Part shown: in pieces, positions 17,044-29,900 of the stretch
Layout: the number at the start of each line of letters is the position of its first letter
How positions within the stretch are numbered: the stretch's first letter is position 1
Assembly (NCBI RefSeq): GCF_000173355.1
Contig: NZ_ABXA01000031.1
Span: 1-64,000 of the forward strand
Origin: Anaerococcus hydrogenalis DSM 7454
GTDB lineage: Bacteria; Bacillota; Clostridia; Tissierellales; Peptoniphilaceae
Direction of reading: 5' to 3'
DNA length: 64,000 nucleotides
Notes under the pieces: generated by a model
Databases searched by the model: none
Told to the model about the DNA's origin: nothing
Seen by the model: the letters and a program-made list of their open reading frames with translations, nothing else
Translations under genes and position numbers: made by a program

Positions 17044-18370
17044 CTAATTTCTATCAAGATTAATATATTTATTTTTTATATATTTAATAATTTCACTTTT
17101 TTTATTTACTAGCTTTTCATCCATTACCAATCCATAAACTTCCTTTAATACCATACCAAGTTCTTTACCTTCTTCAAAGCCCAAATCCAATAAATCACGA
17201 CCTGAAAAATCTACCTGGTCTTCTTTTCTTGGAAGATCAGAATTTAAAATTTCTTCAAGATATTTTTTTTGCTAGTAAAATATTTTCTGTATTATCATGG
17301 ACTGTTGCCAAAACATCTGCCCTTTGTAAGTCAAAAAGATCATAAATATTTTCCTCTCCAACTTTTCTAAGAAGTTTTCTCACAGATTTTTTGGTGTAGG
17401 TATTGGTATTATCCATATGTCTTTGAACTAAAAGGGAAGTATCTTCTATAAACTTTTTGGGATATTTTAAAATTTTTAGCCTTTTTCTTATTATTTTTTC
17501 AGAAATTTCTTGGTGGCCAAAAAATCTCCCCTCACCATTTTCGTCTAGAAAAAATGTATCAATTTTTCCCGTATCATGAAAAAGGGCTCCCATCCTAGTT
17601 TTTAAATTACTAGGACAATTTTCTAAGACTTTCATAGTATGGTCAAACAAGTCAAGATTATGGTGGGATGAATGTTGGTCAAATCCTACCATCTTTTTTA
17701 CTTCTGGAAAAATATAAGCCAAAAGATTTAATTCATCCAAAAGTCTAATCCCCCTTGAGGGATTTTTTGCAAGTAAAATTTTATCAACTTCATCCCTGAT
17801 TCTTTCTTTTGAAATTTCATCAATATGACCTGCCATATTTTTAATGGCATCTTTAAGATTATCTTCTATAGAAAAATCTAAAACAGTGGCAAATCTTACA
17901 GCCCTAAGGGCCCTTAGGTAGTCTTCTTCTATCCTTTCGTAAGGATTTCCAACTGCCCTTATTATTTTTCTTTCTAGGTCTTTTTTCCCACCAAATAAGT
18001 CTATAAAATCACCCTTTCTTTGGGCCATAGCATTTATGGTAAAATCTCTTCTTTTCAAATCTTCTTCTATTGTATTAGAAAAGGAAATTTGATCTGGATG
18101 TCTTTTATCCTTATAAGATGACTCTGCTCTAAAACTTGTAATCTCATATTCTTTTGACTTATAAATCACCTTGATAGTTCCAAATTTTTTCCCTATATCT
18201 ATTAATTTCAAATCAGAAAAAATTCTCATTATATCATTAGGCCTTGCCCTTGTTGTAAGGTCTATATCGTGGATTTCTTTTCCAAGAAGCCTATCCCTTA
18301 CAGCTCCACCGACAAGATAAGTTTCAAATCCTTCTTCTTCTAGCCTATCTATTAAATACTTATAAGACAT
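17044..18370 (-). pseudogene. cca: CCA-adding tRNA nucleotidyltransferase (one-base frameshift at an A8 run near the C-terminus)
   Basis: This enzyme adds or repairs the 3' CCA of tRNAs. The N-terminal nucleotidyltransferase domain reads GGAVRDRLLGKEIHDIDLTT. Then come RRDFTINAMA and an HD-type domain (HHNLDLFDHTMKV, FHDTGK). The frame from 18370 ends at 17255 after 371 codons (ILLAKKIS). The C-terminal domain resumes in another frame (YLEEILNSDLPRKEDQVDFS, GRDLLDLGFEEGKELGMVL) to the TAG at 17044. Removing one A from the A8 run at 17263-17270 joins them into 441 aa. The gene is normally essential unless all tRNAs encode CCA; the single tRNA in this window does. Start overlaps cdaR by one base. 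Confidence 0.9.
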
Positions 18371-19311
18371 TAATTTTTCTTTCCAATTTTTAAATGGACA
18401 TTTACAAAATTATCCCCATCATTGAGGCTAACCCCATCTGGAACATCAAGTTCAACTTTTTTATCAAATTCACCTTCCCTTATAGTAGATAGGTCAATCT
18501 TTTTGGTTTTAATCTTATCAATCTTATCCAAAATATTTTTCTCACCCTTAATTACAACCCTGTTAGGAGAGATTTCACTTTCCAAAATTTCTGCATTTTT
18601 AGAATACTTATCATCATAAGAAAGGTCAATTCCTACTTCCTTACTTTGTAAAACATCAAAAGCTATTGATACGTCATTTTGAGAAAGGTCTACATTTTCT
18701 ACAGTTTTTCCATTTTTATCAACAGGTCTTATAGATATATCATGAATATTTCCATCAAGATATTCTTCCTTGTCAACATTCAAAATTAGCCTATCAACCT
18801 TATCAATATTATTTCTAAGGCCAGATACTGTGATCTTGCTTGCAGATTGGTTACTTACATTAATAATCTTTGATTCTTTTAGCCTATCAGAAACCTTAAT
18901 TTCAACGGCTAATTCTTTTTTAACGATCTTTTCAATCTTAAAATTAACATTTGATGGGCTTGTACTTTCAACCCTAATTCCAGAAGGACCATCTACCTTT
19001 ATATTTAAAGTTTTGATTCCCTCACTTGGTGTTCCCAAATCAACACTTGCCACCAAATCATCAGCAGAAAGGGAAGCAAGGTCAGACCTTGATCCTTCAA
19101 CTTTTACATTAACGCTAGAAACTTCATCTTTTCCAACCAAGGCGAAGCCCTCTTTTTGCATTAACTCTTGGTTTTTTATTGTCAAAGGAACATTTCTAAC
19201 AGTTTTTGAAAGGGAAGGATTGGTTGATGTCATAACAAAAGCCCACATAATAATGGCCACAAGTATAGATAGGGCCATCAATTTCCTATCATTTTTCTTG
19301 TTCATCATCAT
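18370..19311 (-). CDS. cdaR: CdaR-type YbbR-domain regulator of CdaA
   Basis: A 313-aa protein with one N-terminal membrane segment (LMALSILVAIIMWAFVM) followed by about four YbbR repeats on the outside (e.g. KTVRNVPLTIKN, KELAVEIKVSDRL, KEVGIDLSYDD). CdaR interacts with the diadenylate cyclase CdaA and tunes c-di-AMP synthesis (known in Bacillus, Listeria and others). The reading frame starts 23 bases inside the end of cdaA, so the two are coupled. In many Firmicutes glmM is the next gene; here it is cca. Confidence 0.9.
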   Translation of the reverse strand: MMMNKKNDRKLMALSILVAIIMWAFVMTSTNPSLSKTVRNVPLTIKNQELMQKEGFALVGKDEVSSVNVKVEGSRSDLASLSADDLVASVDLGTPSEGIKTLNIKVDGPSGIRVESTSPSNVNFKIEKIVKKELAVEIKVSDRLKESKIINVSNQSASKITVSGLRNNIDKVDRLILNVDKEEYLDGNIHDISIRPVDKNGKTVENVDLSQNDVSIAFDVLQSKEVGIDLSYDDKYSKNAEILESEISPNRVVIKGEKNILDKIDKIKTKKIDLSTIREGEFDKKVELDVPDGVSLNDGDNFVNVHLKIGKKN

Positions 19312-20116
19312 CCCTCTTTCTTAAATTTAACTTATTTTCATCTTCTTTCAATTCCTTAACTAGCCTTGCCTTTAAGGATTGTTCATCAAAATACCTATTG
19401 ATAAGTCCATTACTTACAAGAGAAATTGTTCCTGTCTCCTCACTTACAACAACAACAAGACAGTCACTTTTCTCAGAAATTCCAATAGCTGCCCTGTGGC
19501 GGGTACCAAGTTCTTTAGACAAGGTATTATTAGTGGTTAAAGGCAAATAACAAGCAGCAGCCTCTATCAAATCATTTCTAATAATAACAGCCCCATCATG
19601 AAGGGGGGTATTTGGAATAAAAATATTAATCAAAAGCTCGCTTGAAATTTCTGACCTTAAACTTGTACCACTTTCAATAATATCATTAAGGCCAACCTCT
19701 CTTTCAATAACAACCAAGGCCCCAATCTTTTGCCTTGATAAAGAACTCATAGCTGAAACAATTTCATCAATAGATCTCTCATTTTTATTATAAGAATCAC
19801 TTATAAAAAAACTTCTCCCCCTACCAATTCTTTCAAGGGCAGATCTTAATTCTGGTTGAAAAACCACAATAATAAATACCAAAGAAACAGTAAAAAATTG
19901 ATTCATAAGCCATGAAACAGTATTCAAATTAAAAATATCTGCAATAGATGCAAAAAATAAAACAAAAATAAATCCTTTCATAACTTGCTCAGCCCTAGTA
20001 TTTCTTAGAAGCTTCAATAATTTATAAGCAATAAAAGCAATAAGAGCAATATCAATAATATCAGTAATCCTAATTAATGATAAATACGCAATAAAATTAT
20101 CTAAATAAGACATCAC
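19289..20116 (-). CDS. cdaA: CdaA diadenylate cyclase
   Basis: A 275-aa membrane enzyme making c-di-AMP from two ATP. Three hydrophobic segments lie in residues 15-90 (IDIALIAFIAYKLL, FIFVLFFASIADI, FFTVSLVFIIVVF), followed by the DAC domain with the hallmark motifs DGAVII (near residue 176) and TRHRAAIG (near residue 208). The translation start could be either of the two adjacent Met codons (MMSYLD). A terminator from the giant surface-protein gene lies just upstream. c-di-AMP controls potassium and osmotic balance and is essential in many Firmicutes. Confidence 0.95.
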   Translation of the reverse strand: MMSYLDNFIAYLSLIRITDIIDIALIAFIAYKLLKLLRNTRAEQVMKGFIFVLFFASIADIFNLNTVSWLMNQFFTVSLVFIIVVFQPELRSALERIGRGRSFFISDSYNKNERSIDEIVSAMSSLSRQKIGALVVIEREVGLNDIIESGTSLRSEISSELLINIFIPNTPLHDGAVIIRNDLIEAAACYLPLTTNNTLSKELGTRHRAAIGISEKSDCLVVVVSEETGTISLVSNGLINRYFDEQSLKARLVKELKEDENKLNLRKRDDDEQEK

Positions 20117-20185
20117 TACCTCCTAATTCTCTACATATATTATATACTTTATTAAAGTTTTTTGTATAAAAAAAGAAGAATTTAC

Positions 20186-20236
20186 ACAAAAAAACTGACC
20201 CCAAATTTGAAATCAATCAAATTAAGAGTCAGTAAA
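20186..20236 (-). terminator. Terminator of the giant surface-protein gene
   Basis: On the minus strand ACTGACTC and GGGGTCAGT pair (one G-U), with inner pairing of AATTTGA with TCAAATT, followed by T7. It lies just downstream of the stop at 20259. Confidence 0.8.
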
Positions 20237-20258
20237 AATTTAAGATAAATTTTAAAGA

Positions 20259-23200
20259 TTAACTATTTTTTCCAATATCCAATACCTTGTTCTTTTTCTT
20301 ATTGTAATAATAAGCTGCAAGAAGCATTAGGATAAGTCCAATAATAGTAAATCCAATCCAAGCCCTCAAACCACTTGTCATTGGTAGGCTTAGTTTTTTG
20401 TTTTCTATTTGGATAGGAGTATAAGCATTGGTTCCTTTATCTTTAGAAATTTCTTCCGATGTTGTGAACTTATAAGAGTGGTCAACATAATCATCACCCT
20501 TAGTTCCAATGTGGAATGTTCTATCTTCACTTATCTTATCATCGCCATCGCCTATTTCTATCTTAGAGTTAATATCTAATACTGTACTTAAGGTTAGAGT
20601 TGAAGACATTGATAATTCAATAGTATTTTCTGATGTTATTGTGTCACCAGTTTTATTTTCCAATTCTTTTACTAATTCATAAAGGTAGATAGTTATATTA
20701 CCCTTACTGTCAGTATCATATTGACTAAGAGGAACAGTATAAGTCTTAGTAGAAGAGTTTTGCTTATCCTTGTTTACTAATTTCGCATTGATAGTTATAC
20801 CTGTTTTAGATGAAATATTATTTTCATAATATTCACTATTCAAAGGCAATCCTGATAATGTTATTTTTGACTTACCTTGTTCATAAGTTATCTTTTCATG
20901 ATCAGGGTTAATATTCATTATTATATCAGTGTTATAAACTTCATGCATTCCATTAGCATAGAACCTACTCTTTTTCTTAGAAACTTGCATTTCCGTCAAG
21001 TATTTTTCTTCTTGAACCTTGCCATCTTTTACTACAAACTCTTTAACGTAGTCTCTTGGTTTTATATAACCTGATGGAGCTTTTGTTTCTTTAAGAGCAT
21101 AGTAGCCATTGGATTTTACTTTGAATTTGACTATACCATCTTTTCCACTTGTAAGTTTATTGCCTTCTACTTCTGTATATCCTGAAGGAACTTCATCAGC
21201 TTTGAAGGCATATATCACTCCATCACTATTCTTGTATAATTTTATGCTATCTTTTGGATATTCAGCATCTTTGTCTTGCTTATACAAGACTTGGAATTCT
21301 GCACCTTCAAGAACACTCTTGTCAGCTGCATCAACTTTCTTAAATACAATTTCATGTTCCTTCTCGTTTACCAATTCTATTGGTACTACACCTGGTTCTT
21401 CAACATATTTTTCTTGTATTTGTCCTTGTTTATCCTTGTAGTATTCTTTTCTAAATATTTTTCCATTATCATCTACTTTGAATTCTGCAAGTGGACCCTC
21501 TGGTGCTACATAACCCGCTGGTGCTGTAGTTTCTTTTAATTGATATTCACCTTTTGGAAGTTTTGAATATTCAATCAATCCATCTTCTTTAGTTGTAATT
21601 GGTTGACCATGAGAGTTCCAATTTCCTTTATTATCTTTCTTGAAAAGCTGGAATGTTGCACCTTGTAAAGCTTCACTATTACTATTAATCTTCTTAAAGA
21701 TTATCTTATTAGATGGGTTAACTGCTTTGATAGAAAGTTTGGCGTCTGCGGTTGCTTCATTTTTAAATCCATAAACACCATCATATCTGTCAACAAATAA
21801 TTTTCCACTATAATAATTATATGTTTGAAGAACACTTTCTGCTTGATAAGATGATTTATCTTTACCTGAAACTCTACCTGTTACTTTTACAATATATGAG
21901 TCTCTAGGAGACATACCATTTTCAAATGGAAGCTCTAATAGTTCTCCTTTATCCATGCTTTGTCTTGATACACCATAGCCTGATCTTTTTATATTGGAAC
22001 TATTTTCATTAACTCCAAATGATTCCGGCATATCAGCCTCAACCTTATTGTTGTTGTATAATCTGTACTTAGTAATTACTACATTTTCTACATCTTGACT
22101 TGGAATATAGTAGAAGGAATTTGTACGTGAATTTTCTTTATCCCTATTGATATAGAAATAGTGAAGGAATTCTCCAGTTTCTTGATTATACTTAACTATC
22201 TTGGAAGTCATATTTAGATAATCAATGCCATTATTATGTTTTTCCATTTTTAGTTCATAAACAACCTTGATGTCTTTATACTGACTTGTATCTTTTCCAA
22301 TTCCAAATCCAACTTTTTGACCGCTTAGACCTTTATCTGATGTTTTTACTTCATATAGGTCTATAAAAGCAGTAAGCTTATTTGAAAAATCAATTAGAGT
22401 ATAGGTGTCGGCATATTTTGTGAATGTATAAGTTAAAGTTCCAGCTTCTCTATTATAATCAGCTTTTGCTATAGTACCTACTCCATCAGCAACTATATCC
22501 AAATTTGATATGCTGTTTTCAAAAATACCGTGTAGGTCTATATTGTCACTTATATTTAGTACAAAATAATCACCAGGATTAATCTTTGTGTTTTCTGCAA
22601 GTTTGAACTTATTGGTAAATTCCATACTTTCACCATTGTGAGGATATATTTCCCCTTCTTTTGTTGGTGTGTCGTATTCTGGATTTAATACCTTCATTTT
22701 AGTGGTTTCAAGAGTAATCTTGTCAGATAAATCTTGACCAGTTCTTGCAATATAGCCAGAATATGGATCTAGACCCTCACCACCTACTGTAAAGTGCCAT
22801 ACTTGCTTAGTATTGATGTGTCCATCAGGAGATTCAATTTCTTCTAGTTTGTAGTTACCTATCTTAAGTCCTTCAAATGATAATTTACCATCTGTTCCGA
22901 CTATTTTTTCTATAGGTGTTGAACCATCTGTTAAGTTTGTAAGTTTAAACTTAGCTCCTGCTGTTAGTTCACCTTTTTCATTTGCAGTACCCTTTAAGGC
23001 ATTTCCATGTTCATCAACTTTATTTATAGTTACACTACCCTTACCTGGTTTTTCGTTTACGATTTTACCCATGTTTTTGGCAGTGGCGCTTGTTACATAG
23101 TCTACCAACAATCCATTTTCTTCAGTGGTTGATTTTTCTGGAATATATTGGTAAACACCATTTGCCTTATCGTATTCTAGAGAAATATATCCATTTGAAG

Positions 23201-26200
23201 TTGGAGTAATTTGGATTTCACTTAATTTATATGTGTCCTTAATAACTTTTCCTTCTTTATCTTTTATTTCTCCTGGGAACTTGATACTCAATTCTCTCAA
23301 GGAAACTTCTGTTTTCTTTGTAGGATCTGTAGGATCTATTATTTTAGTTGTTTCCAAATCGGCATTCTTGGCTTCACTAAATTTAATAATTTTTGTATCG
23401 TCTGTTGGATCACGCATTTCTAATTCTTCAAATTTGTAAGATTTATAATTTCCTGGGAAATAAAATCCAACTGTATTTACATTAATATTTTCACCAGTTC
23501 TTGGGTCAGTTATCCTTTGTGAAACTATACTTACTGTTTCAACTGAGAAATGTAGAAGTGGTCCATCAATCGGTTTGTATCCCTTTGGTGCTTGGACTTC
23601 TATTAGTCTGTAACGACCTGGTTCAAGTCCTCTAAAACCAAAGTAACCGTTAAAGGCTGATGATACGTAAGAACCTTCTACTTCTTCATAGATTCCTTCT
23701 CTTACTCTCTTTTCAAGCTTGAATACTGCACCTTCAAGTCTTCTCTTAGTAATTTCTTCTACAGAATCAGTGTCAGTAAGTTTACCGTGTTTAGAGAATG
23801 TAATGTTATATCTTTCTGCATCATTTATAACACTTAATCCTTCTTGAGGGACTGTGTTTGCTTTATTTGATGAGTATAGAGAGCTAATGTCCATGCTTGT
23901 ACTTATTTTACTAGATGGTGCTTTATAACCATATTGTCCTGGTGTAACAGGTGGTGTTACTACACCTGATTTGTTACTAACCGTATACCATTGGTTATTG
24001 TACCAAGTTGGATATTCTATTTCTTTACTTAGTTGATTTATATATTTTTGACCATATTTCTTAGACTTAAACCAACTTTTAGCATATTCTTTATTGTAGT
24101 ATTTTTCTAACCATTGTTTAATTGCTACTACACCGTCTTGATAAGACGCTTCGTCCTTGCCGTTATCATCTTTAATTGCACGATATTCTATTGTTCCATT
24201 ATTATTGTACAATTGTCGGAACTCTCTTGCACCATCAAAGAACTCAATATCAATATCAATCTTACCTAAATCTTCATCTGGCATTTGCTCTTTTGTTAAT
24301 TTGTAAGGATCTTTTAGTACTGGTTCAGTACTTGGAGTTACTCCATCTTTTTTAGTGAAGTTGTAGTTTTTATCTATAGCTACTTCATTAGTAACATTCC
24401 TATCTATAATAGAAGTATCATAGAAGCCTTCAATGTCGATATAATATACTCCTGGTTCAAGATTTAGTTGGTCTTCGTCAAATCCCCAATCGAATGGTCT
24501 CCACCTTGCAGTATTGACTACACTTACATCTGGATAAGATACGTCATAGTCATTTAAGATTTTGATCATTTGAGCTGGGTCTGGATCGCCATTTATTCCA
24601 GTTATCTTATAAGTTGACCTGTAAGCTGTCTTAACACCTTCTTTGATAGTTACTGGAGGAAGTCCAGGTCTGTCGATTTCTTCTCTCTTGTGTTTTGGAT
24701 TTATTTGAACATTGACAGTTCCTTTTTTATCCCTTGTATCAATATATACTCTTTGTATAAATGTTCTTGATTCTGTATCAATATGAGTAATCTTTGTTGC
24801 GTATTTTACACCGTTTGCTTCTTTGATGCCAAGATCTTTATTCTTTTCAATAAAGCTCTGTGGTGTTTCTTCTGGTCCCTTGTATTTTGCTACAAGTTGT
24901 CCATTTTCTTCTACAACTTCAACCTTCCAAGGAGCATTTGCTTTTCTATAACCTAGTGGGGCTGCTGTTTCTTCTATTAGATAATATCCTTTTTGTAATC
25001 TAATTAGATTACCTTCTTTATCCTTAAACTCTACAAGTCCTTCAGCATTTGATGTGCCCGTTTTTACCCCAAAGTCTTGGTCTTTATTTTCATAATTTTT
25101 ATCAGTTTTTCTGATTGTAAATATAGCACCTTCAAGCTTCCTGTCGTATCTGTCTTTCTTGTAAATCTTAAGATCAAGACCAGTTTGCTTGTTGGTAATT
25201 TGTGCAAATTCGCCAGGTTTTATTTCAACTTCACCTTGTCCTGGTTGGTCTGGCGTTTTTGTTTTCTTAAATGTTGCAGATACAGTCACGTTACTTGCTG
25301 GCATTGTGAATTTATACTGTCCATTAGCATCAGCTGTAATTGGACTTCCATCCTTTGTTACACTTTCGATTTCATAACCTTCACTTGGTGTAACAGTCAA
25401 GTTGATTTGTGTACCAACTGTTGCTGAATTAACACTTGGACTTATTGCACCGTTTTGTATATTTTCATCAACATTAATATTATAAGTTGAAGCTTGTGGT
25501 TTTTCATAACTTACATTGATTCCAACATCAGATGCTGGCATTTTAAATGTGTAAGTTGTGTCATTTACTTTTGTAGTTGCAACAGGTCCTGCCCCGCTAT
25601 TAACCTCTAATGACTTTAAAATATATCCATCAATTGGATTTAGTGTAAGAGTTACAGTATCTCCAGCTTTTATATTATCTTTAGGATTTGCTGTAACTGT
25701 TCCATTATTTTGAACATTGTAAGTTACACTATAAGTTTTTCCTTTAAAACTTGCAGTTACATTTACATCGTGATTAGGCATTGCGAAAGTGTATTGATTA
25801 TTGTTTACATCTTCAGTGACATCTTTTCCATCAACTTTTAATTGTTCTAATTCACATCCATTATCCGGTTTAACTTCTAGTGTAACACTTTCCTTTTCTT
25901 CAATATCACTTGTTTTTTCTGATTTTACCGAACCATTTTGCGAAGGAAGGATCTTCAAATTATAATTTTTTATTAGTTGTTTGTAATTAATATCTCCTGC
26001 ACCGTCATAGTTTTCAGCAGCCCATTGTTTTTGTGCATTAGTATAAGCATAGTAATCCATACCTACACCTATAGGGCCTGATTTTGGATAAGTGTATTCT
26101 ACTTCAACTGCCAAAGTTTTTTTAGTATATCCAGTATCTAGCTTAACACTAAATCTTTTATATGAATCAGACTTGGTATTTTTAGCTTCTTTGAAGCCAA

Positions 26201-26916
26201 AGCGTTCACCATCATATTTAATATTATCAATTGTAGAGTCCTCAGTTACTGACTTTATACTTACAATCCTGAAGTTATATGACTCGTTAGAAGCTTTCGT
26301 TGCACCCACACCAATGATACTACTTTGTGGAGGTTGTGCGTGGAAGTCAAATTTAGAATAAGTCATATCCCTATTATCTAAATTAACAAGGAATATTTGT
26401 CTATACTTTCCATCTACCTTGTTTATTTGAGTGATTTTTGTCTTAACATTAGAAGAATCACTTCTATTATCAGGCTGATTTGACCTAGCTGGATCTACAA
26501 CTTCCCAATCACTTTCAGCCCTTAATGGGTTTAGTACATCTACTAAATTTCCACCAATTTCAAGCTCTGTATTTGCTCCTGCCATTTGTAATCTTCTCAT
26601 TAGATTATTTCTAGCAGTTTCTGAATTTGTGCTAACAGTTACGCTTGGATTATCTGGATTTGCAGTTTTACTATTTTCTTTTATATAAGCTTTGCCGTCA
26701 TTTGCAATTCTTACTGTCCAAGTTGTATCTGTTTTTTCATAACCTGGAGCTGGTTTTTCTTCTACTAGTGTATATTTACCAGGTTTTAGACCGTTGAAGG
26801 AAATCATTCCGTCTTTGCCTGTGGTCATAAATCTTTCATCTTTACTATCGTCTGGTCCTGTTAGTTTGAAGACTGCTCCTGGAATTGTTGTATTAGTTTC
26901 GCCATCTTTTACTTTT
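20259..26916 (-). CDS. Giant Cna-B (SpaA-type) surface adhesin, C-terminal part with sorting signal
   Basis: This is the second reading-frame segment of one giant surface protein. There is no real start: the frame opens in the middle of a Cna-B domain (TIPGAVFKLTGPD, KPGKYTLVEEKPAPGYE) right after the frameshift at 26913-26917. About 2,210 codons follow. Three divergent beta-repeats of the InlB/Flg_new type are near 25265-25960 (VTLTLNPIDGYILKSLEV). Further Cna-B domains lie near 24.9-25.2, 23.5-23.8, 22.8-23.05, 21.45-21.7 and 21.0-21.4 kb, each ending in a YxLxExxAPxGY-like motif. The C-terminus has LPMTS, a membrane segment (IGFTIIGLILMLLAAYYY) and a Lys-rich tail, i.e. a sortase-type anchor with Ser in place of the usual Gly. 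Isopeptide cross-links are likely, by family knowledge. Confidence 0.85.
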
Positions 26917-29900
26917 TAATTTTAAATCCATAGGTTTTAAGATCGTTTGTAACATCAAGTGAACCTTCTGCTACGTAAGAACCAACTATTGTACCGCCAG
27001 TTTCACTTACAAGGCCTGCAGTTTTGATGTCGGAAACTCTTTCGTAGTAATCGGACTTCCAGTAGGTTGTGTTAGATTCTCTCCAGTCCATACCAGTACC
27101 AACTCCACCGTTTTCGTCTTTATATGGTACTTTGACGTCAACTACTATTGGCTTGTCCGTTTTTGGTAGTTCTAATTTTAGTCTAGTTTCTCCATGATGA
27201 GAAGTGTCGGGAGTTTTATTTACTTGCTTAGTAATATCAGTTACTGTATAAGATGCAAATCTTAAGTCAGATATTAGACCAGTAACCTTACCATCAGTAT
27301 TGCCACCTTTTTTAGATTCTAGGGTAAATATTTTTATTTCTTCATTACCCTTGTACCAATCCATATTTGGATATTCTGGTTTTTCTCTGTGGATTGTGGC
27401 TGCTGTTGTAGCATCAATATTTTTCGCTTCTGGGTTTATTATATATCTTTGAACTACATATTTCTCTTTCTTATTTATAGCAATAATCCTAGTACCCAAA
27501 TGCTGAGCATTTAGATTCTTATCTGCCCAACCTGTCCATCTATTGTCATAGTCAGACCAGCCTGATGTGTTTCTATTTTTAACATCAACCCATTCTGTGT
27601 CCTTATCTCCAAGAAGTGACTTTTCTACATCTCCGATTTTTGTGGATTCTGAATAGTTGTAGACTTTTGTCTTGCCATCTTCTACTCTTAGAACCCATTT
27701 TTTATTTAGTGGATTGTAGCCTGTAGGTGGCTCAACTTCTTCAAGTATATAATTCTTGCCTTCTTTTAGAGTATCTTCAAATTCTACAATACCATTTTGT
27801 CCTGATCTAGCTTCAGCTGAGAAGTTTGGATCATCTGGATCTGTTATCTTGAATTTTGCTCCAGGAAGTGGCTCGCCGTTTCCATCTTTTTTGTAGACTC
27901 TAAACTTTTGTCCGACTGGTTTATTTGGAACTTGGATATTAATAGGAACAGTCGCATTTGTGTACAACTTACTTTCGCCTGTTATAGAAGTTTCTCTTAT
28001 TCTTACGCTACCATCGCTTAGAACTGTAACTTGCCATTTTTTATTAGTAAGCTTATAGCCTTCTGGTGCTCTGGTTTCTTCTAATGAGTATCTACCTGGG
28101 GCAATGTTTTCAAAGTTAATTTCTCCATTTGCATCAGATGTTCTGTAAATTTTCTTTCCATTTTCATCTGTCAATGCAAAAGTTGCATTAGGAAGTTTAT
28201 TTGTTTGATTTGCTTCGTCGTATTTTGTAAGCTTAAAGTTTCCTGGTTTGTATTTGTTGTTTATAAGACCAACAATTTCCCTGTAATATTTTGGAATTTC
28301 TCCGCCAGCTTGATCACCTATGGCTGTGTTTACATTTGCCCTAGATGCGAAAGCTGATGTAAGATTACCATCATACATATAGAAAGCTCTCCATTTTGTG
28401 TTGAATTTTTCTATATCAGTAATCTTAAAGGTTTGTTCTACTACATATCCACCCTTATCTTTTGGTTTTGGTACTTTTACAATAAGAGGAGCCTTATTAA
28501 TATCTTTAGTAGCTAATTTTTCTGTGGTTTTTATATTATCTGAATTATAGTTAATATATATACCATTTTGTGTCCTTTCACTATCATTTCCAGGATTTAT
28601 CGTTTGATGCGCTAATAGGTGGTAGATATTTGGATCTTGTTCTGGCCTTATACCCATTGATAGAGGCATATACCTATTTAAAGGGATTCCTTCTAACCAA
28701 TATTTTGCATAATCAGTTCCGTATACTTTTACATCATTAAGTTCATATAGAGGTTTGTAACCCTTACCTGACCATTCTGCAATACGGTTGTCTTGAAAAT
28801 CAGTTGTTAGCCAGTTATATCTAACTGTTTTTGCACTATAATCAAGTCCAAGTGGGTTTAGATATGTTAGAACTGTTACATACCAATTGCCATCTTCTTT
28901 TTGGTATACATCTCTAAAGTAGTAAGACTGGTTAGAGTCGCCTGTCTTTGAGTGGTGGCGGCCGTAGTCCGCATTTATTTCTTTGGTTAAATTAGGGGTT
29001 CCTCCAATAGTTCCTTTTTGTCCTGGTGCTACCTTTATATTAAATGTATACTTACCTGTTTCTTTAGCGAAATATTTATCCGGGATTATACCCCTGAGGT
29101 TGATCGAAGCTGTTACATCTTTTTTTGCTTTGTTATTAAATACATAAGTCAATAGGTTTGTATTGTAGTCAAAGTGTGGATCTGCAACTTCTACTCCATC
29201 TATTACTATCTTAGGGAATTCACTAAAGTATTGGGTAAAGTCAAGGTTCCTATCAAATTGGATTTCAAATCTTGACCCTTCTGACACATTAGTTAAAGTA
29301 ACATCGGCATGGTATTTTAGCGATTCATAAGAATATGCTTCCCATACGCCTGTCTTTGTACCAATATCACCTGGTTCGTTTTCTAGATATTCAAGTCTTT
29401 GGTTAACACTAGTTACTGTAGCTTTTGCTGAGCTTCCTGTTTCTTCACCCTTTTCAATGTAGTAATCTTGTCCTGCTTGTGGAGTTCCAATACCATCTTC
29501 AAATCTTGCGGTATAGGTTACTTGACCTTCATCATCTACTACAACTTCAAAATATACACCGTTTTTTTGGTAACCATCTGGGGCGGATTTTTCTTCAAGT
29601 CTGTATGTTCCTGGTGGATATTTTCCAAAATCGGCTGTACCATTTTCGTCAGTAAATTTATTGGCAATTACATTACCATTACTATCTTTTAGGACAAATT
29701 CTGCACCTTGTAGTCTATTTCTATTTCCTTTATTATTAAAAGAGTCTGCAAATTTAGTAACAGAAATTGGACTTTTTGTAAATTCTTCGTTTGTTACTAA
29801 TAATTGGTTAGTTTCACCTTCTCCACTTGCTTTGCTTATAACAACTTTTTGAGTTAGATTTGTTTGGTTAGCTGTATCATCATTTGTTAGCCAATCATAG

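Noticed and set aside
20259-26828. Second adhesin as an independent gene starting at Met 26828
   Set aside because: That Met is in the middle of a Cna-B domain, has no ribosome site, and the frame joins to the upstream gene by one base.
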